A stretch of DNA of 64,000 nt from Hydrogenophaga flava NBRC 102514 (GCF_001571145.1 NZ_BCTF01000008.1:106611-170610); one strand, 5' to 3'. Shown: positions 29,428-40,603, numbered from the stretch's first letter. The notes: generated by a model from the letters alone, not told the origin. Numbers and translations are program-made.

Positions 29428-30206
29428 ACCCCGACCATCCCCATCTTCTTCCCCGCTTCGTGCTCGTCGCCATCACCAAACACGGCGCCGCGCAGGCCGC
29501 CACCCTGGCACGTGCGCTGCCCGCGGCCAGCGTCTGCGTGGCCGCCCGGTTTGCCGACGCCTGCGCCGGCCTGCCCAACCCGGTGCTCGCCTACGACGGC
29601 CCGTTCAAGGACCAGATCGGCAGCCTGTTCGAGCAGTTCGACCAGATCGTGTTCTTCGTCTCGCTCGGCGCGGTGGTGCGGCTGATCGCGCCGCACCTGA
29701 AGAACAAGGACGAGGACCCCGGCGTGCTGGTGGTGGACGACGCCGGCCAGTTCGCCATCCCCGTGCTCTCGGGCCATGTGGGCGGCGCCAACGCCATGGC
29801 CGAGACCGTGGCCGCGCTGCTGGGCGCCACGGCGGTGCTCACCACCGCCTCGGACGTGGGCAGGACCATCCCGGTCGACATCCTGGGCCGCGAACTGGGC
29901 TGGCAGGTCGAGGCGCCCAAGCTCAACATCACCCGCGTCTCCGCCGCCGTGGTCAACGAAGAACCGGTGGCCCTGGTGCAGGAGGCCGGCAGCCCGCATT
30001 GGTGGACCCGCCCCACCCCGCTGCCGCCGAACATCCACCGCCACGCGCGGCTGGAGGACGTGGACCTGGCCCGCTACCGCGCGGTGTTGTGGATCACCCA
30101 CCGCCCGGTCGACGACGCGCTGTGGGAAACCCTGCACGAACGGCTGGTGGTGTACCGCCCGCCGCTGCCTGCCGGCCCCGGCGCTACCACCGGGGTGGCG
30201 GCATGA
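29424..30206 (+). CDS. CbiG N-terminal and linker part (cobalt-precorrin-5A hydrolase), split from its C-terminal domain
   Basis: A 260-aa protein matching the N-terminal and middle domains of CbiG: FVLVAITKHGAAQAATLARA, the conserved QIVFFVSLGAVVRLIAPHLK, then DDAGQFAIPVLSGHVGGANA with TASDVGRTIPVDILGRELG. CbiG opens the delta-lactone of cobalt-precorrin-5A and releases acetaldehyde. The normal C-terminal CobE-like domain is missing here and is found at the start of the next gene, which overlaps by 4 bp. Two separate chains are therefore expected to act together. Confidence 0.87.
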   Translation: MNPDHPHLLPRFVLVAITKHGAAQAATLARALPAASVCVAARFADACAGLPNPVLAYDGPFKDQIGSLFEQFDQIVFFVSLGAVVRLIAPHLKNKDEDPGVLVVDDAGQFAIPVLSGHVGGANAMAETVAALLGATAVLTTASDVGRTIPVDILGRELGWQVEAPKLNITRVSAAVVNEEPVALVQEAGSPHWWTRPTPLPPNIHRHARLEDVDLARYRAVLWITHRPVDDALWETLHERLVVYRPPLPAGPGATTGVAA

Positions 30207-31327
30207 CGGTGGCCCTGGGCATCGGCTGCGACCGTGGCACCCCTCTGGCCACGCTGGAGCGCGCGGTCGACGAGGCCCTGGCCGCGGTCGGCCTGGACCG
30301 CCGGCAGGTGAGCGGCGTGGGCAGCATCACGCTCAAGGCCGACGAGCCCGCGCTGCTGGCCCTGGCGGCGCAGGCCGGCTGGCCGCTGCACTTCTACCCC
30401 GGCGCACAACTGGCCGAGGTCGCAGTGCCGAACCCGTCCGAAACCGTGCGCCGCCACACCGGCACCCCCTCGGTCTCCGAAGCCGCAGCGCTGCTCGCCG
30501 CAGGCACCACCGATGCCTCCGCCCTGTGCGTCGAGAAGCACCGGCTGCGCGGCGACGATGGGCGCAATGCCACTGTGTCCGTGGCGCGCGTGATGCCCCG
30601 AACGGCCATCCCGCCTTGTGTCGCCAACACCGACCCCAACCGCCGCTTCACGGTCGCCGAGCGCGAGGCGGTGCAGTCGCTGATGCAGGTACGGCGCGAC
30701 ATGCGCCACTTCAGCGCCGGTGCGCAGATCGCCGACGACGTCAGGGCGCGCCTGCAGTCGGCGCTGCTCGCCGCGCCGTCGGTGGGGCTGATGCAGCCCC
30801 TGCGGGTGCTGCGCATCACCGCCCCGGCGCTGCGCGACCAACTGGCCGTCGCCGTGGACGAGGAGCGGATGCGCACCGCCCAGGCCATGGGGTCGCGCGC
30901 GGCCGAGTTCCTGGCGCTGAAGGTGGAAGGGGTGCGCGAGTGCGCTGAACTGTGGGCGCTGGTACTGGCGCCAGACGACGGCACGCTGTTCGGTCGCCGC
31001 ACGCTGGCGAGCGAAATGGCGTGGTGCTCGGCGGGCGCCGCCGTGCAGAACCTCTGGTTGGCCGCGCGCGCCGAACACCTGGGTCTCGGATGGGTGTCGC
31101 TGTTCGAACCCGGCGACTTGCACACGCTGCTGGCGCTGCCCGCGGGCGTCGTGCCGCTGGGCCTGCTGTGCATCGGTCCGGTGGATCGCTTCTACGAAAC
31201 ACCCCTGCTCATCGAGCAACAGTGGCGCCAGGCACGTCCGGCGCCGGCCCTGTTCACCGAGAACACCTGGGCCCCGTCCTGGAACACCGACACCAGCGCC
31301 ACCACCGAACAACCGCTGCATGGCTGA
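30203..31327 (+). CDS. CbiG C-terminal (CobE-like) domain fused to BluB (DMB synthase)
   Basis: A 374-aa fusion. Residues about 1-125 form a CbiG-C/CobE domain: ALGIGCDRGTPLATLERAVD, SITLKADEPALLALAA and a TGTPSVSEAAALLAAG segment. Residues about 150-355 are BluB: QVRRDMRHFSAGAQI, APSVGLMQPLRVLRI, FGRRTLASEMAWCSAGAAVQ and LGLGWVSLFEPGDL. BluB breaks down reduced flavin with oxygen to form 5,6-dimethylbenzimidazole, the lower ligand of B12. Fusing an oxygen-using DMB synthase to a domain of an early-cobalt ring enzyme is unusual. ATGA overlap with the previous gene. Confidence 0.87.
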   Translation: MTVALGIGCDRGTPLATLERAVDEALAAVGLDRRQVSGVGSITLKADEPALLALAAQAGWPLHFYPGAQLAEVAVPNPSETVRRHTGTPSVSEAAALLAAGTTDASALCVEKHRLRGDDGRNATVSVARVMPRTAIPPCVANTDPNRRFTVAEREAVQSLMQVRRDMRHFSAGAQIADDVRARLQSALLAAPSVGLMQPLRVLRITAPALRDQLAVAVDEERMRTAQAMGSRAAEFLALKVEGVRECAELWALVLAPDDGTLFGRRTLASEMAWCSAGAAVQNLWLAARAEHLGLGWVSLFEPGDLHTLLALPAGVVPLGLLCIGPVDRFYETPLLIEQQWRQARPAPALFTENTWAPSWNTDTSATTEQPLHG

Positions 31328-31369
31328 CCGCGGCCTTGCCATTGAACCCCGCCCGTCCCAAGGAACGAC

Positions 31370-32389
31370 ATGACCACCGACACCCCCGTCACTGCCCCGC
31401 ACAACGCAGTCACCACCGGCCGCATCAGCCTGGTGGGCATCGGCCCCGGCCACACCGACCACATGACCGCCCGCGCGCGCGCCGCCATCGCCGAGGCCGA
31501 CGTGGTGGTGGGCTACGTCACCTACATCAAGCTGGTGGCCGACCTGCTGGACGGCAAGGAAGTCGTGCGCAAGGGCATGACCGAAGAGCTGGACCGCGCC
31601 GTGCACGCGCTGGCCGCGGCCCGCGCCGGCAAGAAGGTGGCGCTGATCTCGTCGGGCGACGCCGGCGTCTACGGCATGGCCGGCCCGACCTACGAGGTGC
31701 TGTTCCAGGCCGGCTGGACGCCGGAGGACCATGTGGCGGTGGAGATCGTGCCCGGCGCGTCGGCCATCAACGCCTGCGCCGCCCTGGTCGGCGCGCCGCT
31801 GACGCACGACTTCTGCTCCATCTCGCTGTCCGATCTGCTGACGCCCTGGCCGGTGATCGCTCGGCGCCTGGACGCTGCCGCCGCGGCCGACTTCGTGGTC
31901 GCGCTCTACAACCCCAAGAGCGGGCGCCGCACGCGCCAGATCGTCGAGGCGCAGCGCCTGCTACTGCGGCACCGCCGGGCGGACACGCCGGTGGCTATCG
32001 TCAAGAGCGCCTACCGGCGCCGCCAGCACATCGTCCACACCACGCTGGACCAGATGGCCGAACAGGAGATCGGCATGCTCAGCACCGTGCTCATCGGCAA
32101 CAGCAGCACCTTCCTGCGCTCGGGCCTGATGGTCACCCCGCGCGGCTATGCCAACAAGTACGACTCGGACCAGGGGTTCGAGACCCGCGACGGCGAGAAG
32201 GCCGGCCGCTCACTCTCCAGCGGCCTGCTGGGGTGGATCGAGGGGCTGCGGGCCGACCATGCGTCCGGCGCGGACCTGACCGAACTCGCCGACCGCCACC
32301 GCCTGCCCGTGGACTACATCGAACAGGTGCTGGCAGCACCCGAGTCGCCCGAACCGCCCGACACCACCACCGAGGAAACCGAGCAATGA
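31370..32389 (+). CDS. cbiH: Cobalt-precorrin-3 C17-methyltransferase
   Basis: A 339-aa TP-methylase that contracts the ring and methylates C17. GRISLVGIGPGHTDHMTAR is the N-terminal motif; VALISSGDAGVYGMAGPTYE and VPGASAINACAALVGAPL are typical of CobJ/CbiH. It is longer than the usual 240-250 aa, with an extra C-terminal region of about 75 residues (from about 265) rich in acidic residues. A 42-bp gap with AAGGAACG precedes the ATG. Confidence 0.92.
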   Translation: MTTDTPVTAPHNAVTTGRISLVGIGPGHTDHMTARARAAIAEADVVVGYVTYIKLVADLLDGKEVVRKGMTEELDRAVHALAAARAGKKVALISSGDAGVYGMAGPTYEVLFQAGWTPEDHVAVEIVPGASAINACAALVGAPLTHDFCSISLSDLLTPWPVIARRLDAAAAADFVVALYNPKSGRRTRQIVEAQRLLLRHRRADTPVAIVKSAYRRRQHIVHTTLDQMAEQEIGMLSTVLIGNSSTFLRSGLMVTPRGYANKYDSDQGFETRDGEKAGRSLSSGLLGWIEGLRADHASGADLTELADRHRLPVDYIEQVLAAPESPEPPDTTTEETEQ

Positions 32390-32772
32390 GCACCACGGAA
32401 AAACCCCGCATCGGCGACTACCGCCGGCACCTGCTGGTCTGCACCGGCGCACGCTGCACGCAGGACGGCGCAGCGCAGGAGCTGTTCGACAGCCTGGGCG
32501 AGAAGTTCAAGGCCGCCGGGCTGCACGAGGGCGCGCTGCGCGTCAAGCGCAGCCGCGTGAGCTGTTTTGCGGCCTGCAAGGGTGGCCCCATCCTGTGCGT
32601 GCAGCCCGACGGCACCTGGTACCACGGCGTGACCCCCGACAACATGGACCGCATCATCGGGCAGCACCTCGTGGGGGGACAGGTGGTAAGCGATCTGGTG
32701 TTCCACCAGGGACCGGGGGTTCTTGCTATCCACCCACCGCCTGGCGCGCCAGAAACACCTGGTGCAGCGTGA
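32386..32772 (+). CDS. Thioredoxin-like 2Fe-2S ferredoxin ending the cbi operon
   Basis: A 128-aa protein of the 2Fe-2S thioredoxin-like family (HLLVCTGARCTQDGAAQELF, then SRVSCFAACKGGPILCVQPD), which supplies the four cysteines. Such genes (CbiW-like) occur in cobalamin operons and may serve a ring reduction step. Its ATG overlaps cbiH by 4 bp. The last 47 bp overlap the 3' end of the convergent gntR gene, so the end is compressed against the next operon. Confidence 0.75.
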   Translation: MSTTEKPRIGDYRRHLLVCTGARCTQDGAAQELFDSLGEKFKAAGLHEGALRVKRSRVSCFAACKGGPILCVQPDGTWYHGVTPDNMDRIIGQHLVGGQVVSDLVFHQGPGVLAIHPPPGAPETPGAA

Positions 32773-33448
32773 TCTTGCGCACCTCCACCTGGCTGGACTG
32801 GATGTGCGAGCGCAGCAGCAGCTCGGCGCGGTCGGCCTTGCGCGCAAGGACGGCGCGCAGGATCTTGGCGTGTTCGTCGTAGGTCGCGTCGATGCGCATC
32901 TGCTTTAGAAAGTCGAGCCGCCGGATGATGCGGATGCGCTCGGTCACCTCGTGGTGCACGCGCGCCATCTCCGGGTTGCCCGCGGCCTGCACCAGGGTTT
33001 CGTGGAAGGCCTCGTCCCAGGCAGCCACCTGGGCGGCGTCGCTGCTGCGCTCGCCCGCCGGCACCAGCCAGCGCTCCTTCAGGGCTTCCAGCAAGGGCGA
33101 CGACTCGGCCGACGCCTGCTGGCACAGGCGCTGCGCGGCCGCGGTTTCCAGCACCATGCGCAAATCGTAGAGCTGGTCGAACCGGTCGAAGTCGAACGGC
33201 AGCACACGCCAGCCGCTGCGGAACATCACCTCCACCAGACCCTCCTGCTGAAGGCGGAACAGGGCCTGGCGCACCGGCGTGCGCGAGACCGCCAGGCGGT
33301 TGCAGATGTCGTGTTCGCTGAAGCGGTCGCCCGGCACCAGCCGGAAGTCGGCGATGTCGCGCTTGAGCTGCGCATAAACCTCTTCGGCGCGAGAAGGCTG
33401 CGAAGAGACAGGGTCAATGGGGTGGACGGTTGCCGGGGTGTTGCTCAC
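32726..33448 (-). CDS. GntR/FadR-family transcription regulator of the amide/biuret operon
   Basis: A 240-aa regulator: N-terminal winged helix ([20 protein letters not shown], residues about 43-62) and C-terminal FCD ligand domain with the metal-site residues of [21 protein letters not shown] and [10 protein letters not shown]. It is the last gene of the 44365-to-32726 train and overlaps the hydrolase upstream by 4 bp. It probably controls that operon through the palindrome at 44381. The inducer is unknown. Confidence 0.88.
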   Translation of the reverse strand: MSNTPATVHPIDPVSSQPSRAEEVYAQLKRDIADFRLVPGDRFSEHDICNRLAVSRTPVRQALFRLQQEGLVEVMFRSGWRVLPFDFDRFDQLYDLRMVLETAAAQRLCQQASAESSPLLEALKERWLVPAGERSSDAAQVAAWDEAFHETLVQAAGNPEMARVHHEVTERIRIIRRLDFLKQMRIDATYDEHAKILRAVLARKADRAELLLRSHIQSSQVEVRKITLHQVFLARQAVGG

Positions 33449-34137
33449 GGAGAAACTCTAGCAGCGTCGTCGGCTGCAGGCTTGATGGCGGTCAACACGG
33501 CGGCCGAAGGCGCCGTCCAGCCCACGATGCCGCCCTGGGCGCGCAGCATCTCCAGCGTGGCCGTCTTGAAGTGGGGGAAGTAGCTCTCGGTGCAGTCTTC
33601 CAGCAGCAGGCCGTCGTAGCCGCGGTCGTTGGCCTCGCGCATGCTGGTCTGCACACAGACCTCGGTGGTCACGCCCATGAACAGCAGGTGGCTGATGCCG
33701 TGGTCCTGCAGGATCTCGTGCAGCCCGGTGGCATAGAACGCGCCCTTGCCCGGCTTGTCGATCACGATTTCGCCGTCCACCGGGGCCAGCTCGGGAATGA
33801 TCTGGTTGCCCGGCTCGCCCGCCACCAGGATGCGGCCCATCGGCCCCAGGTCGCCAATGCGCAGCGCCGGGTTGCCGCGCTCGCGCTTGGCCGGCGGGCA
33901 GTCCGAGAGGTCGGGCCGGTGCGCCTCGCGCGTGTGCACGACCAGGCCACCGGCAGCGCGCCAGGCCTGCAGCACGGCCTGGCAGGCCGGCACGATGGCC
34001 GAGAGCAGCGACACGTCGTTGCCCAGCGTTTCACCAAAGCCGCCGGGCTCGATGAAGTCGCGTTGCATGTCGATGATCACCAGCGCGGTGTGCGCCAGAT
34101 CGAACGCGTAGGGAAAGGGTTGGGCGGGAATCTGCAT
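33445..34137 (-). CDS. Isochorismatase-like cysteine hydrolase, possibly triuret hydrolase
   Basis: A 230-aa hydrolase with the catalytic set D (VIIDMQRDF), K (IDKPGKGAF) and C ([16 protein letters not shown]). It is clearly a paralogue of BiuH (35702-36391), sharing [12 protein letters not shown] and [10 protein letters not shown]. Family members cut biuret, triuret, ureidoacrylate or N-carbamoyl compounds. With AtzE/AtzG (which take carboxybiuret) and BiuH in the same operon and no cyanuric acid hydrolase, a triuret hydrolase (triuret to carboxybiuret) is my favoured guess. Substrate is not shown by sequence alone. Confidence 0.7.
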   Translation of the reverse strand: MQIPAQPFPYAFDLAHTALVIIDMQRDFIEPGGFGETLGNDVSLLSAIVPACQAVLQAWRAAGGLVVHTREAHRPDLSDCPPAKRERGNPALRIGDLGPMGRILVAGEPGNQIIPELAPVDGEIVIDKPGKGAFYATGLHEILQDHGISHLLFMGVTTEVCVQTSMREANDRGYDGLLLEDCTESYFPHFKTATLEMLRAQGGIVGWTAPSAAVLTAIKPAADDAARVSP

Positions 34138-34139
34138 GG

Positions 34140-35701
<1,562 letters not shown>

Positions 35702-35705
<4 letters not shown>

Positions 35706-36391
35706 GCCAGCGCCTCCAGCACAGCGGTTGATGGGGCGTGCGCGCCGAACACGCCGCCCTGCATGGTGATCATCTTCAGCGCGGCCTCGTGGTTGCCGCG
35801 GTCGGTGGCGGCGGTGCAGTCCGACAGCAGCAGGCATTCGAAGCCCCGGTCGTTGGCGTCGCGCATGGTGGTGTGCACGCACACATCGGTGGTGATGCCG
35901 GCGAGCAGCAGGTTGCTGATGCCGCGCGTGCGCAGCAGCAGTTCCAGGTCGGTGGCGTAGAACGAGCCTTTGCCCGGCTTGTCGATCACCACCTCGCCCG
36001 GCAGCGGCGCGAGTTCAGGAATGATCTCCCAGCCCGGTTCGCCCCGCACCAGGATGCGCCCGCAGGGCCCGTCGTCGCCGATGCCCACGCCGTTGGTGCC
36101 GATCTGGCGCGAGCGCCAGCGCTTGTTGGCCGGCAGGTCGGAGAGATCGGGCCGATGGCCTTCGCGGGTGTGGATCACGGTGTAGCCGGCGCCGCGCATC
36201 GCGGCCATCAGCGTCTGCAGCGGCGCAATGGGTGCGCGCGTGAGCGAGATGTCGTAGCCCATCTGGTCCACATAGCCGCCGATGCCGCAGAAGTCGGTCT
36301 GCATGTCGATGACGATCAGGGCGGTGTTCTCGGGCCGCAGGTCGCCGTTGTAGGGCCAGGCGTAGGGGTTGGCGTCGATGAAGCGTTCCAT
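35702..36391 (-). CDS. biuH: Biuret amidohydrolase
   Basis: A 229-aa cysteine hydrolase very close, from memory, to the Rhizobium BiuH: an N-terminus of [76 protein letters not shown] and the nucleophile in [16 protein letters not shown]. It splits biuret into allophanate and ammonia; AtzF in the same operon then handles allophanate. It lies between the formamidase and the ABC ATPase genes. Confidence 0.88.
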
Positions 36392-36394
36392 GGT

Positions 36395-37438
36395 TCAGGC
36401 CACCTTCTTCAGGGTGACCACCGCCGCATCCGGCACCAGAGGGTGCGGCTCCGGGCCTTGGTACGAGCGTGTGGGCGCATCGAACCCGCAGGGCGTGCCG
36501 TCGGTCACGTCCACCTTCCAGGGCAGCTGGTAGGTGCCGGCGGCCATGTCGTGCATGTAGGTGTAGGGGCAGTCTTGCGCCCCGCCCTTCACCGCCACGT
36601 AGCCGCGGTGGTAGAGCTGGTAGATGTTGTTCTCCACACCCCAGCCCTGGCGCGCCTCGCGCACCAGGTCGGGCCGCAGTTCGGCGGTGATGATTTCGTC
36701 GACCCGCCCGCCGCCTTCGGCGATCACCGTGCCGTCGAAGCTGCAGAACATGCCCTCGCCCATGGAATCGAACGTGCCGTCGCTGCCGCACAGGCACACG
36801 CTGGCGGTGATGGCCAGGTTCTGGAAGGCGTTGGCCTGGTTGGTGATCTTCCAGGCGTGGCGGATGGGCGCGGTGTAGCCGGCGGTGCGCAGGATGATCT
36901 CTGCGCCCTTGTAGGCCGCCTCGCGCGCCATCTCGGGGAACATGCCGTCGTGGCAGATGATCAGCGAGAGCTTGCTGCCATTCGGGCCGTCGCACACCGG
37001 CACGCCCAGGTTGCCGGGTTCCCAGGGCTCCACCGGCACCCAGGGGTGCAGCTTGCGGTAGTAGAGGCGGATGGCGCCGGTGTCGTCGATGATGAGGCCG
37101 CTGTTGTACGGGTTGCCGCCGGGGTTGGCCTCCATGATGGAGAAGCAGCCCCAGATGCGGTGGTCCACGCAGGCCTGCTTGAAGGCCGCCACCTCCGGGC
37201 CGTCGAGCGAGACCATCAGCTCGGGCGCCGTGCTCATGGACAGGCCGTGCAGCGCGTATTCCGGGAACACCACCAGGTCCATAGTGCCCTGGTTGCGCCG
37301 CGCCTTGCCCACCAGCTCGCAGATGCGCCGGGTCTGCGCCGCCAGCTGCGCAGGCGTCTCGACCACCGGCAATTGCAGCTGCACCAGGCCCACGACCACG
37401 CCGTGCTTCGATTTGTTGAGACCGCCGAGTCCGCTCAT
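36395..37438 (-). CDS. amiF: Formamidase (nitrilase superfamily)
   Basis: A 347-aa amidase with the Glu-Lys-Cys triad: FPEYALHG (Glu), YYRKLHPW (Lys) and LIICHDGMFPEMA (Cys). The N-terminus GLGGLNKSKHGVVVGLVQLQ and GWGVENNIYQLYHRGYVAVK are diagnostic of AmiF-type formamidases, which turn formamide into formate and ammonia. Start at 37438 gives the family N-terminus; the open frame above it lies in the permease end. Its presence broadens the operon to small amides. Confidence 0.9.
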   Translation of the reverse strand: MSGLGGLNKSKHGVVVGLVQLQLPVVETPAQLAAQTRRICELVGKARRNQGTMDLVVFPEYALHGLSMSTAPELMVSLDGPEVAAFKQACVDHRIWGCFSIMEANPGGNPYNSGLIIDDTGAIRLYYRKLHPWVPVEPWEPGNLGVPVCDGPNGSKLSLIICHDGMFPEMAREAAYKGAEIILRTAGYTAPIRHAWKITNQANAFQNLAITASVCLCGSDGTFDSMGEGMFCSFDGTVIAEGGGRVDEIITAELRPDLVREARQGWGVENNIYQLYHRGYVAVKGGAQDCPYTYMHDMAAGTYQLPWKVDVTDGTPCGFDAPTRSYQGPEPHPLVPDAAVVTLKKVA

Positions 37439-37448
37439 GGTGTTTCTC

Positions 37449-38369
37449 CTAGCGTGTTGAGGACAGTTCGCCCGGGCTGCCCGGCACCACCACACCGGGT
37501 CGGCAGGTGAGCACCAGGATCAGCAGCGTGAGCACATAGGGAACGATGTTGAAGAGGTGGTAGCCCCAGCCGATGCCGACCGACTGCAGCGCCGGGCCGA
37601 TGGCGCCGGCGCCGCCGAACAGCAGGGCCGCACCCACGCAGCGCAGCGGGCTCCAGCGCGCGAAGATCACCAGCGCCACGGCGATCAGGCCCTGCCCGCT
37701 GGAGATGCCTTCGTTCCAGCTGCCGGGGTAGAACAGCGTGAGCGAGGCGCCGCCGAGGCCAGCGATCAGGCCGCCCGCCGCGGTGGCAGCGATGCGGATG
37801 CCCGAGACCGAATAGCCCAGCGCGCGCGTGGCGTTGGCCGAGTCGCCGGCCAGGCGCACCAGCAGGCCCAGGCGCGTGTTGGCAAAGGCCCACCACATGA
37901 CCACCGCCAGCAACAGCCCCAGCGGCAGCAGCGCATTGACTTCCAGCGCCGAGCGCACGGCGGGCGAGTCGCTCCAGCCACCCAGCGACAGCGCGAGCAG
38001 TTGCGGCGCCTGCGGCTGGATCAGCGGCTTGCCGAGGTAGAAGGCCAGGCCCATGCCGAGCAGCATCAGCGCGATGCCGGTGGCCACATCGTTGACCCGC
38101 GGCAGCGAGCACAGCAGGCCGTGCAGCGTGGCCAGCAGCGCGCCTGCCACGGCCCCGGCCATCACACCCACCCAGGGCGAGCCGCTCAGGTACGAAGCCC
38201 CGAAAGCCGTCATGGCCGAAAGCACCAGCACGCCTTCGAGGCCCAGGTTGATGCGGCCCGACTTTTCGGTCAGACACTCGCCCAGGCTCACGAACAGGAA
38301 GGGCACGCCCACGCGCAGTGCGCCGCCGACGATGCCGGAGAGGAAGATGATCAACTGGTCTGCGGTCAT
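37449..38369 (-). CDS. BMP/nucleoside-type ABC permease 2
   Basis: A 306-aa permease with about eight to ten hydrophobic helices and the family motif GECLTEKSGRINLGLEGVLV near the N-terminus. YufQ/NupC-like. It overlaps the other permease gene by 4 bp and works with it as a heterodimeric channel. Confidence 0.9.
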   Translation of the reverse strand: MTADQLIIFLSGIVGGALRVGVPFLFVSLGECLTEKSGRINLGLEGVLVLSAMTAFGASYLSGSPWVGVMAGAVAGALLATLHGLLCSLPRVNDVATGIALMLLGMGLAFYLGKPLIQPQAPQLLALSLGGWSDSPAVRSALEVNALLPLGLLLAVVMWWAFANTRLGLLVRLAGDSANATRALGYSVSGIRIAATAAGGLIAGLGGASLTLFYPGSWNEGISSGQGLIAVALVIFARWSPLRCVGAALLFGGAGAIGPALQSVGIGWGYHLFNIVPYVLTLLILVLTCRPGVVVPGSPGELSSTR

Positions 38370-39436
38370 GCCTTCTCTCCTTGTGGCGCCGGCCCATCCG
38401 ACGGGACGCGGGCAAGCTTGGCGAACCAGGCTTTCCAGTCGGTGTCGCGCAGCGCTTCGCTGGCCAGGATCAGCACGAAGGCAATGCCCTGCAGCAGCAG
38501 CACCGAGGCGTCGGGCAGGCCCAGGCGGCGCTGCAGCAGGCTGCCGGCGGCCCCGAAGCCACCGAACAGGATGGCCACCGGGATCACCGCCACCGGGTGG
38601 TGCCGCGCCATGAACGACACCAGGATGCCGGCGTAGCCGTAGCCCGCGATCAGCGCGGCGTTGGCGCTGGTGTGCACGGCGGCGACCTCGATGGCACCGG
38701 CCAGCCCACCGGCCGCCCCGCCGAGCGCGCAGGCCAGCACCACCAGCCGCGTGGCGGGCAGGCCCACCAGCTGGGCTGCGCGCGGGTTGCCGCCGACCAC
38801 GCGCACCGCAAAACCCGAGGGCGTGAGGCGCAGCCACAGGCCTGCGACCAGGCACACCACCACCCCGATCACCAGGCCCCAGTGCACGTCGGAGCCGGCG
38901 ATGGTGCCGATGAGCAGGCCCTCGTCGAGTGCGGGCGTCGAAGGCTTGTTGAGGCTGGCGGGGTCGCGCAGCGGCCCCTCCACCAGGTGCTTGAACAGAC
39001 CGATGGCCACGTAGGCCAGCAGCAGGCTGCTGATGGCTTCGTTGATGCCCCGGTACTGGCGCAGCCAGCCAGCCAGCGCCACCCACAGCGCACCCGCGAG
39101 CGCGCCGGCCAGGCACACCACCACCGTGCCGGCGACGCTGGTGGGCAGCGGCACCGACTGCGCCAGCGCGGCGCAGGCCAGGCCACCCAGCACCAGCGCG
39201 CCCTCGCCGCCGATCACCACCAGACCGGCGCGCGCCGGGATGGCCACGCACAGCGCCGTCAGCATCAGCGGCGCGGCGCGCTGCAGCGTGTTCTGCCACG
39301 AGTACCAGTCGCCGAAGGCCCCCTTGAACAGCAGCACCCAGACCTCGACCGGGCTCACCCCCGCGAACGAGACGATGAGGCCGAACAGCAGCAGGGCCAA
39401 GCCGATGGCGCCGACGGGAAGGAGAACGTTGCGCAT
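38366..39436 (-). CDS. BMP/nucleoside-type ABC permease 1
   Basis: A 356-aa membrane protein with the YufP/NupB pattern: LCVAIPARAGLVVIGGEGAL, RGINEAISSLLLAYVAIGLF and VVGGNPRAAQLVGLPATR. It is a channel subunit of the importer. Two starts are possible: ATG at 39436 or a GTG two codons earlier (39442) that lies closer to the AAGG sequence. I list the ATG. Confidence 0.9.
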   Translation of the reverse strand: MRNVLLPVGAIGLALLLFGLIVSFAGVSPVEVWVLLFKGAFGDWYSWQNTLQRAAPLMLTALCVAIPARAGLVVIGGEGALVLGGLACAALAQSVPLPTSVAGTVVVCLAGALAGALWVALAGWLRQYRGINEAISSLLLAYVAIGLFKHLVEGPLRDPASLNKPSTPALDEGLLIGTIAGSDVHWGLVIGVVVCLVAGLWLRLTPSGFAVRVVGGNPRAAQLVGLPATRLVVLACALGGAAGGLAGAIEVAAVHTSANAALIAGYGYAGILVSFMARHHPVAVIPVAILFGGFGAAGSLLQRRLGLPDASVLLLQGIAFVLILASEALRDTDWKAWFAKLARVPSDGPAPQGEKA

Positions 39437-39449
39437 GGCCACGGAACCT

Positions 39450-40556
39450 TCAGACGGAACCGTTCACACCTTCGACCAGGTAGTTCATCTTCTCCAGCTC
39501 CAGGTCGGTCTGCTTGAACGCCTTGCCCGCCGGGATGATGGTGGCGCCCTTGTTGTCCTTGAGCGGGCCCTTGAAGATGTCGAAGCTGCCGGCCATCATC
39601 TGTGCCTTCACGCCGTCGGCCTGCTTCTTGGCCGCATCGGTGACCGCAGGGCCGTAGGCCGACATCTTCACGAAGCCGTCCTTGAGCCCGCCGCGCACGA
39701 AGTTGGGGTGCGGCTTGCCGCTGCGCGCCGCCTCGATGAAGGCGGTGTAGGCGGTGAGCCAGTTCCATTCGGCACCGGTGAGGTAGGCTTGGGGCGCGAG
39801 CTTGGCCTGGCTGGCGTGGTAGCCGCAGACCATCTTGCCGCGCTTGGCGGCGGTCTCCACGATCACCTTGGGGCCGTCCACGTGCATGGTGAACACGTCC
39901 ACGCCCTGGTCGGCCAGGCTGTTGGTGGCCTCGGCCTCCTTGACCGGCATCGACCAGTCGCCGGTGAAGATCACGCTGCAGGTGATCTTCGGGTCGACCG
40001 AGCGCGCGCCCATAGTGAAGGCGTTGATGTTGCGCAGCACCTGCGGGATCGGCTTGGCGGCGATGAAGCCGATCTTCTTGCTCTTGCTCATGTGCCCGGC
40101 GATGACGCCGTTGAGGTACTGGCACTCGTCGATGTAGCCGAAGAAGCTGGCCGTGTTCTTGGGGTGCTTGCCTTCGGTCCACATGCCGCCGCAGTGAGCG
40201 AAGCGCACATCGGGGAACTTGGCGGCCACCGCCAGCATGTGCGGGTCGAAGTAGCCGAAGGATGTGGGGAAGACCAGGCTCGCGCCGTCCTGCGCGATCA
40301 TGCCGGTCATCGTGCGCTGCACGGTGGCGGTCTCGGGCACGTTCTCCTCTTCCACCACCATCACGCCCGGCATCTTCTTGAGCATGGCCGCGGCTTCGGC
40401 CTGGGCCTGGTTGTAGCCGTAGTCGTCGCGCGGGCCCACGTAGATCACACCCACGGTGATGGGTTTCTGCGCGAAGGCGAAGGGGCTGCTGGCCGCCGCG
40501 CCGAGCGCGGCCAGGGTCTTGATCGAATCGCGGCGACTGGAGATGAAGTGGCTCAT
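39450..40556 (-). CDS. BMP-family periplasmic binding protein (amide/ureide importer)
   Basis: A 368-aa solute-binding protein. The N-terminus SSRRDSIKTLAALGAAASS is a Tat-type twin-arginine signal peptide, cleaved after about residue 29. The mature part has VGVIYVGPRDDYGYNQAQAE and VFTMHVDGPKVIVETAAKRG of the BMP (basic membrane protein/PnrA) family. BMP proteins usually bind purine nucleosides; next to biuret and carboxybiuret hydrolases a ureide or s-triazine-derived ligand is more likely. Confidence 0.88.
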   Translation of the reverse strand: MSHFISSRRDSIKTLAALGAAASSPFAFAQKPITVGVIYVGPRDDYGYNQAQAEAAAMLKKMPGVMVVEEENVPETATVQRTMTGMIAQDGASLVFPTSFGYFDPHMLAVAAKFPDVRFAHCGGMWTEGKHPKNTASFFGYIDECQYLNGVIAGHMSKSKKIGFIAAKPIPQVLRNINAFTMGARSVDPKITCSVIFTGDWSMPVKEAEATNSLADQGVDVFTMHVDGPKVIVETAAKRGKMVCGYHASQAKLAPQAYLTGAEWNWLTAYTAFIEAARSGKPHPNFVRGGLKDGFVKMSAYGPAVTDAAKKQADGVKAQMMAGSFDIFKGPLKDNKGATIIPAGKAFKQTDLELEKMNYLVEGVNGSV

Positions 40557-40603
40557 GGAAAGGCTCCTGGTGGGGTGGTTGGGCGGGAAATGGGATGAAG
40601 GGT

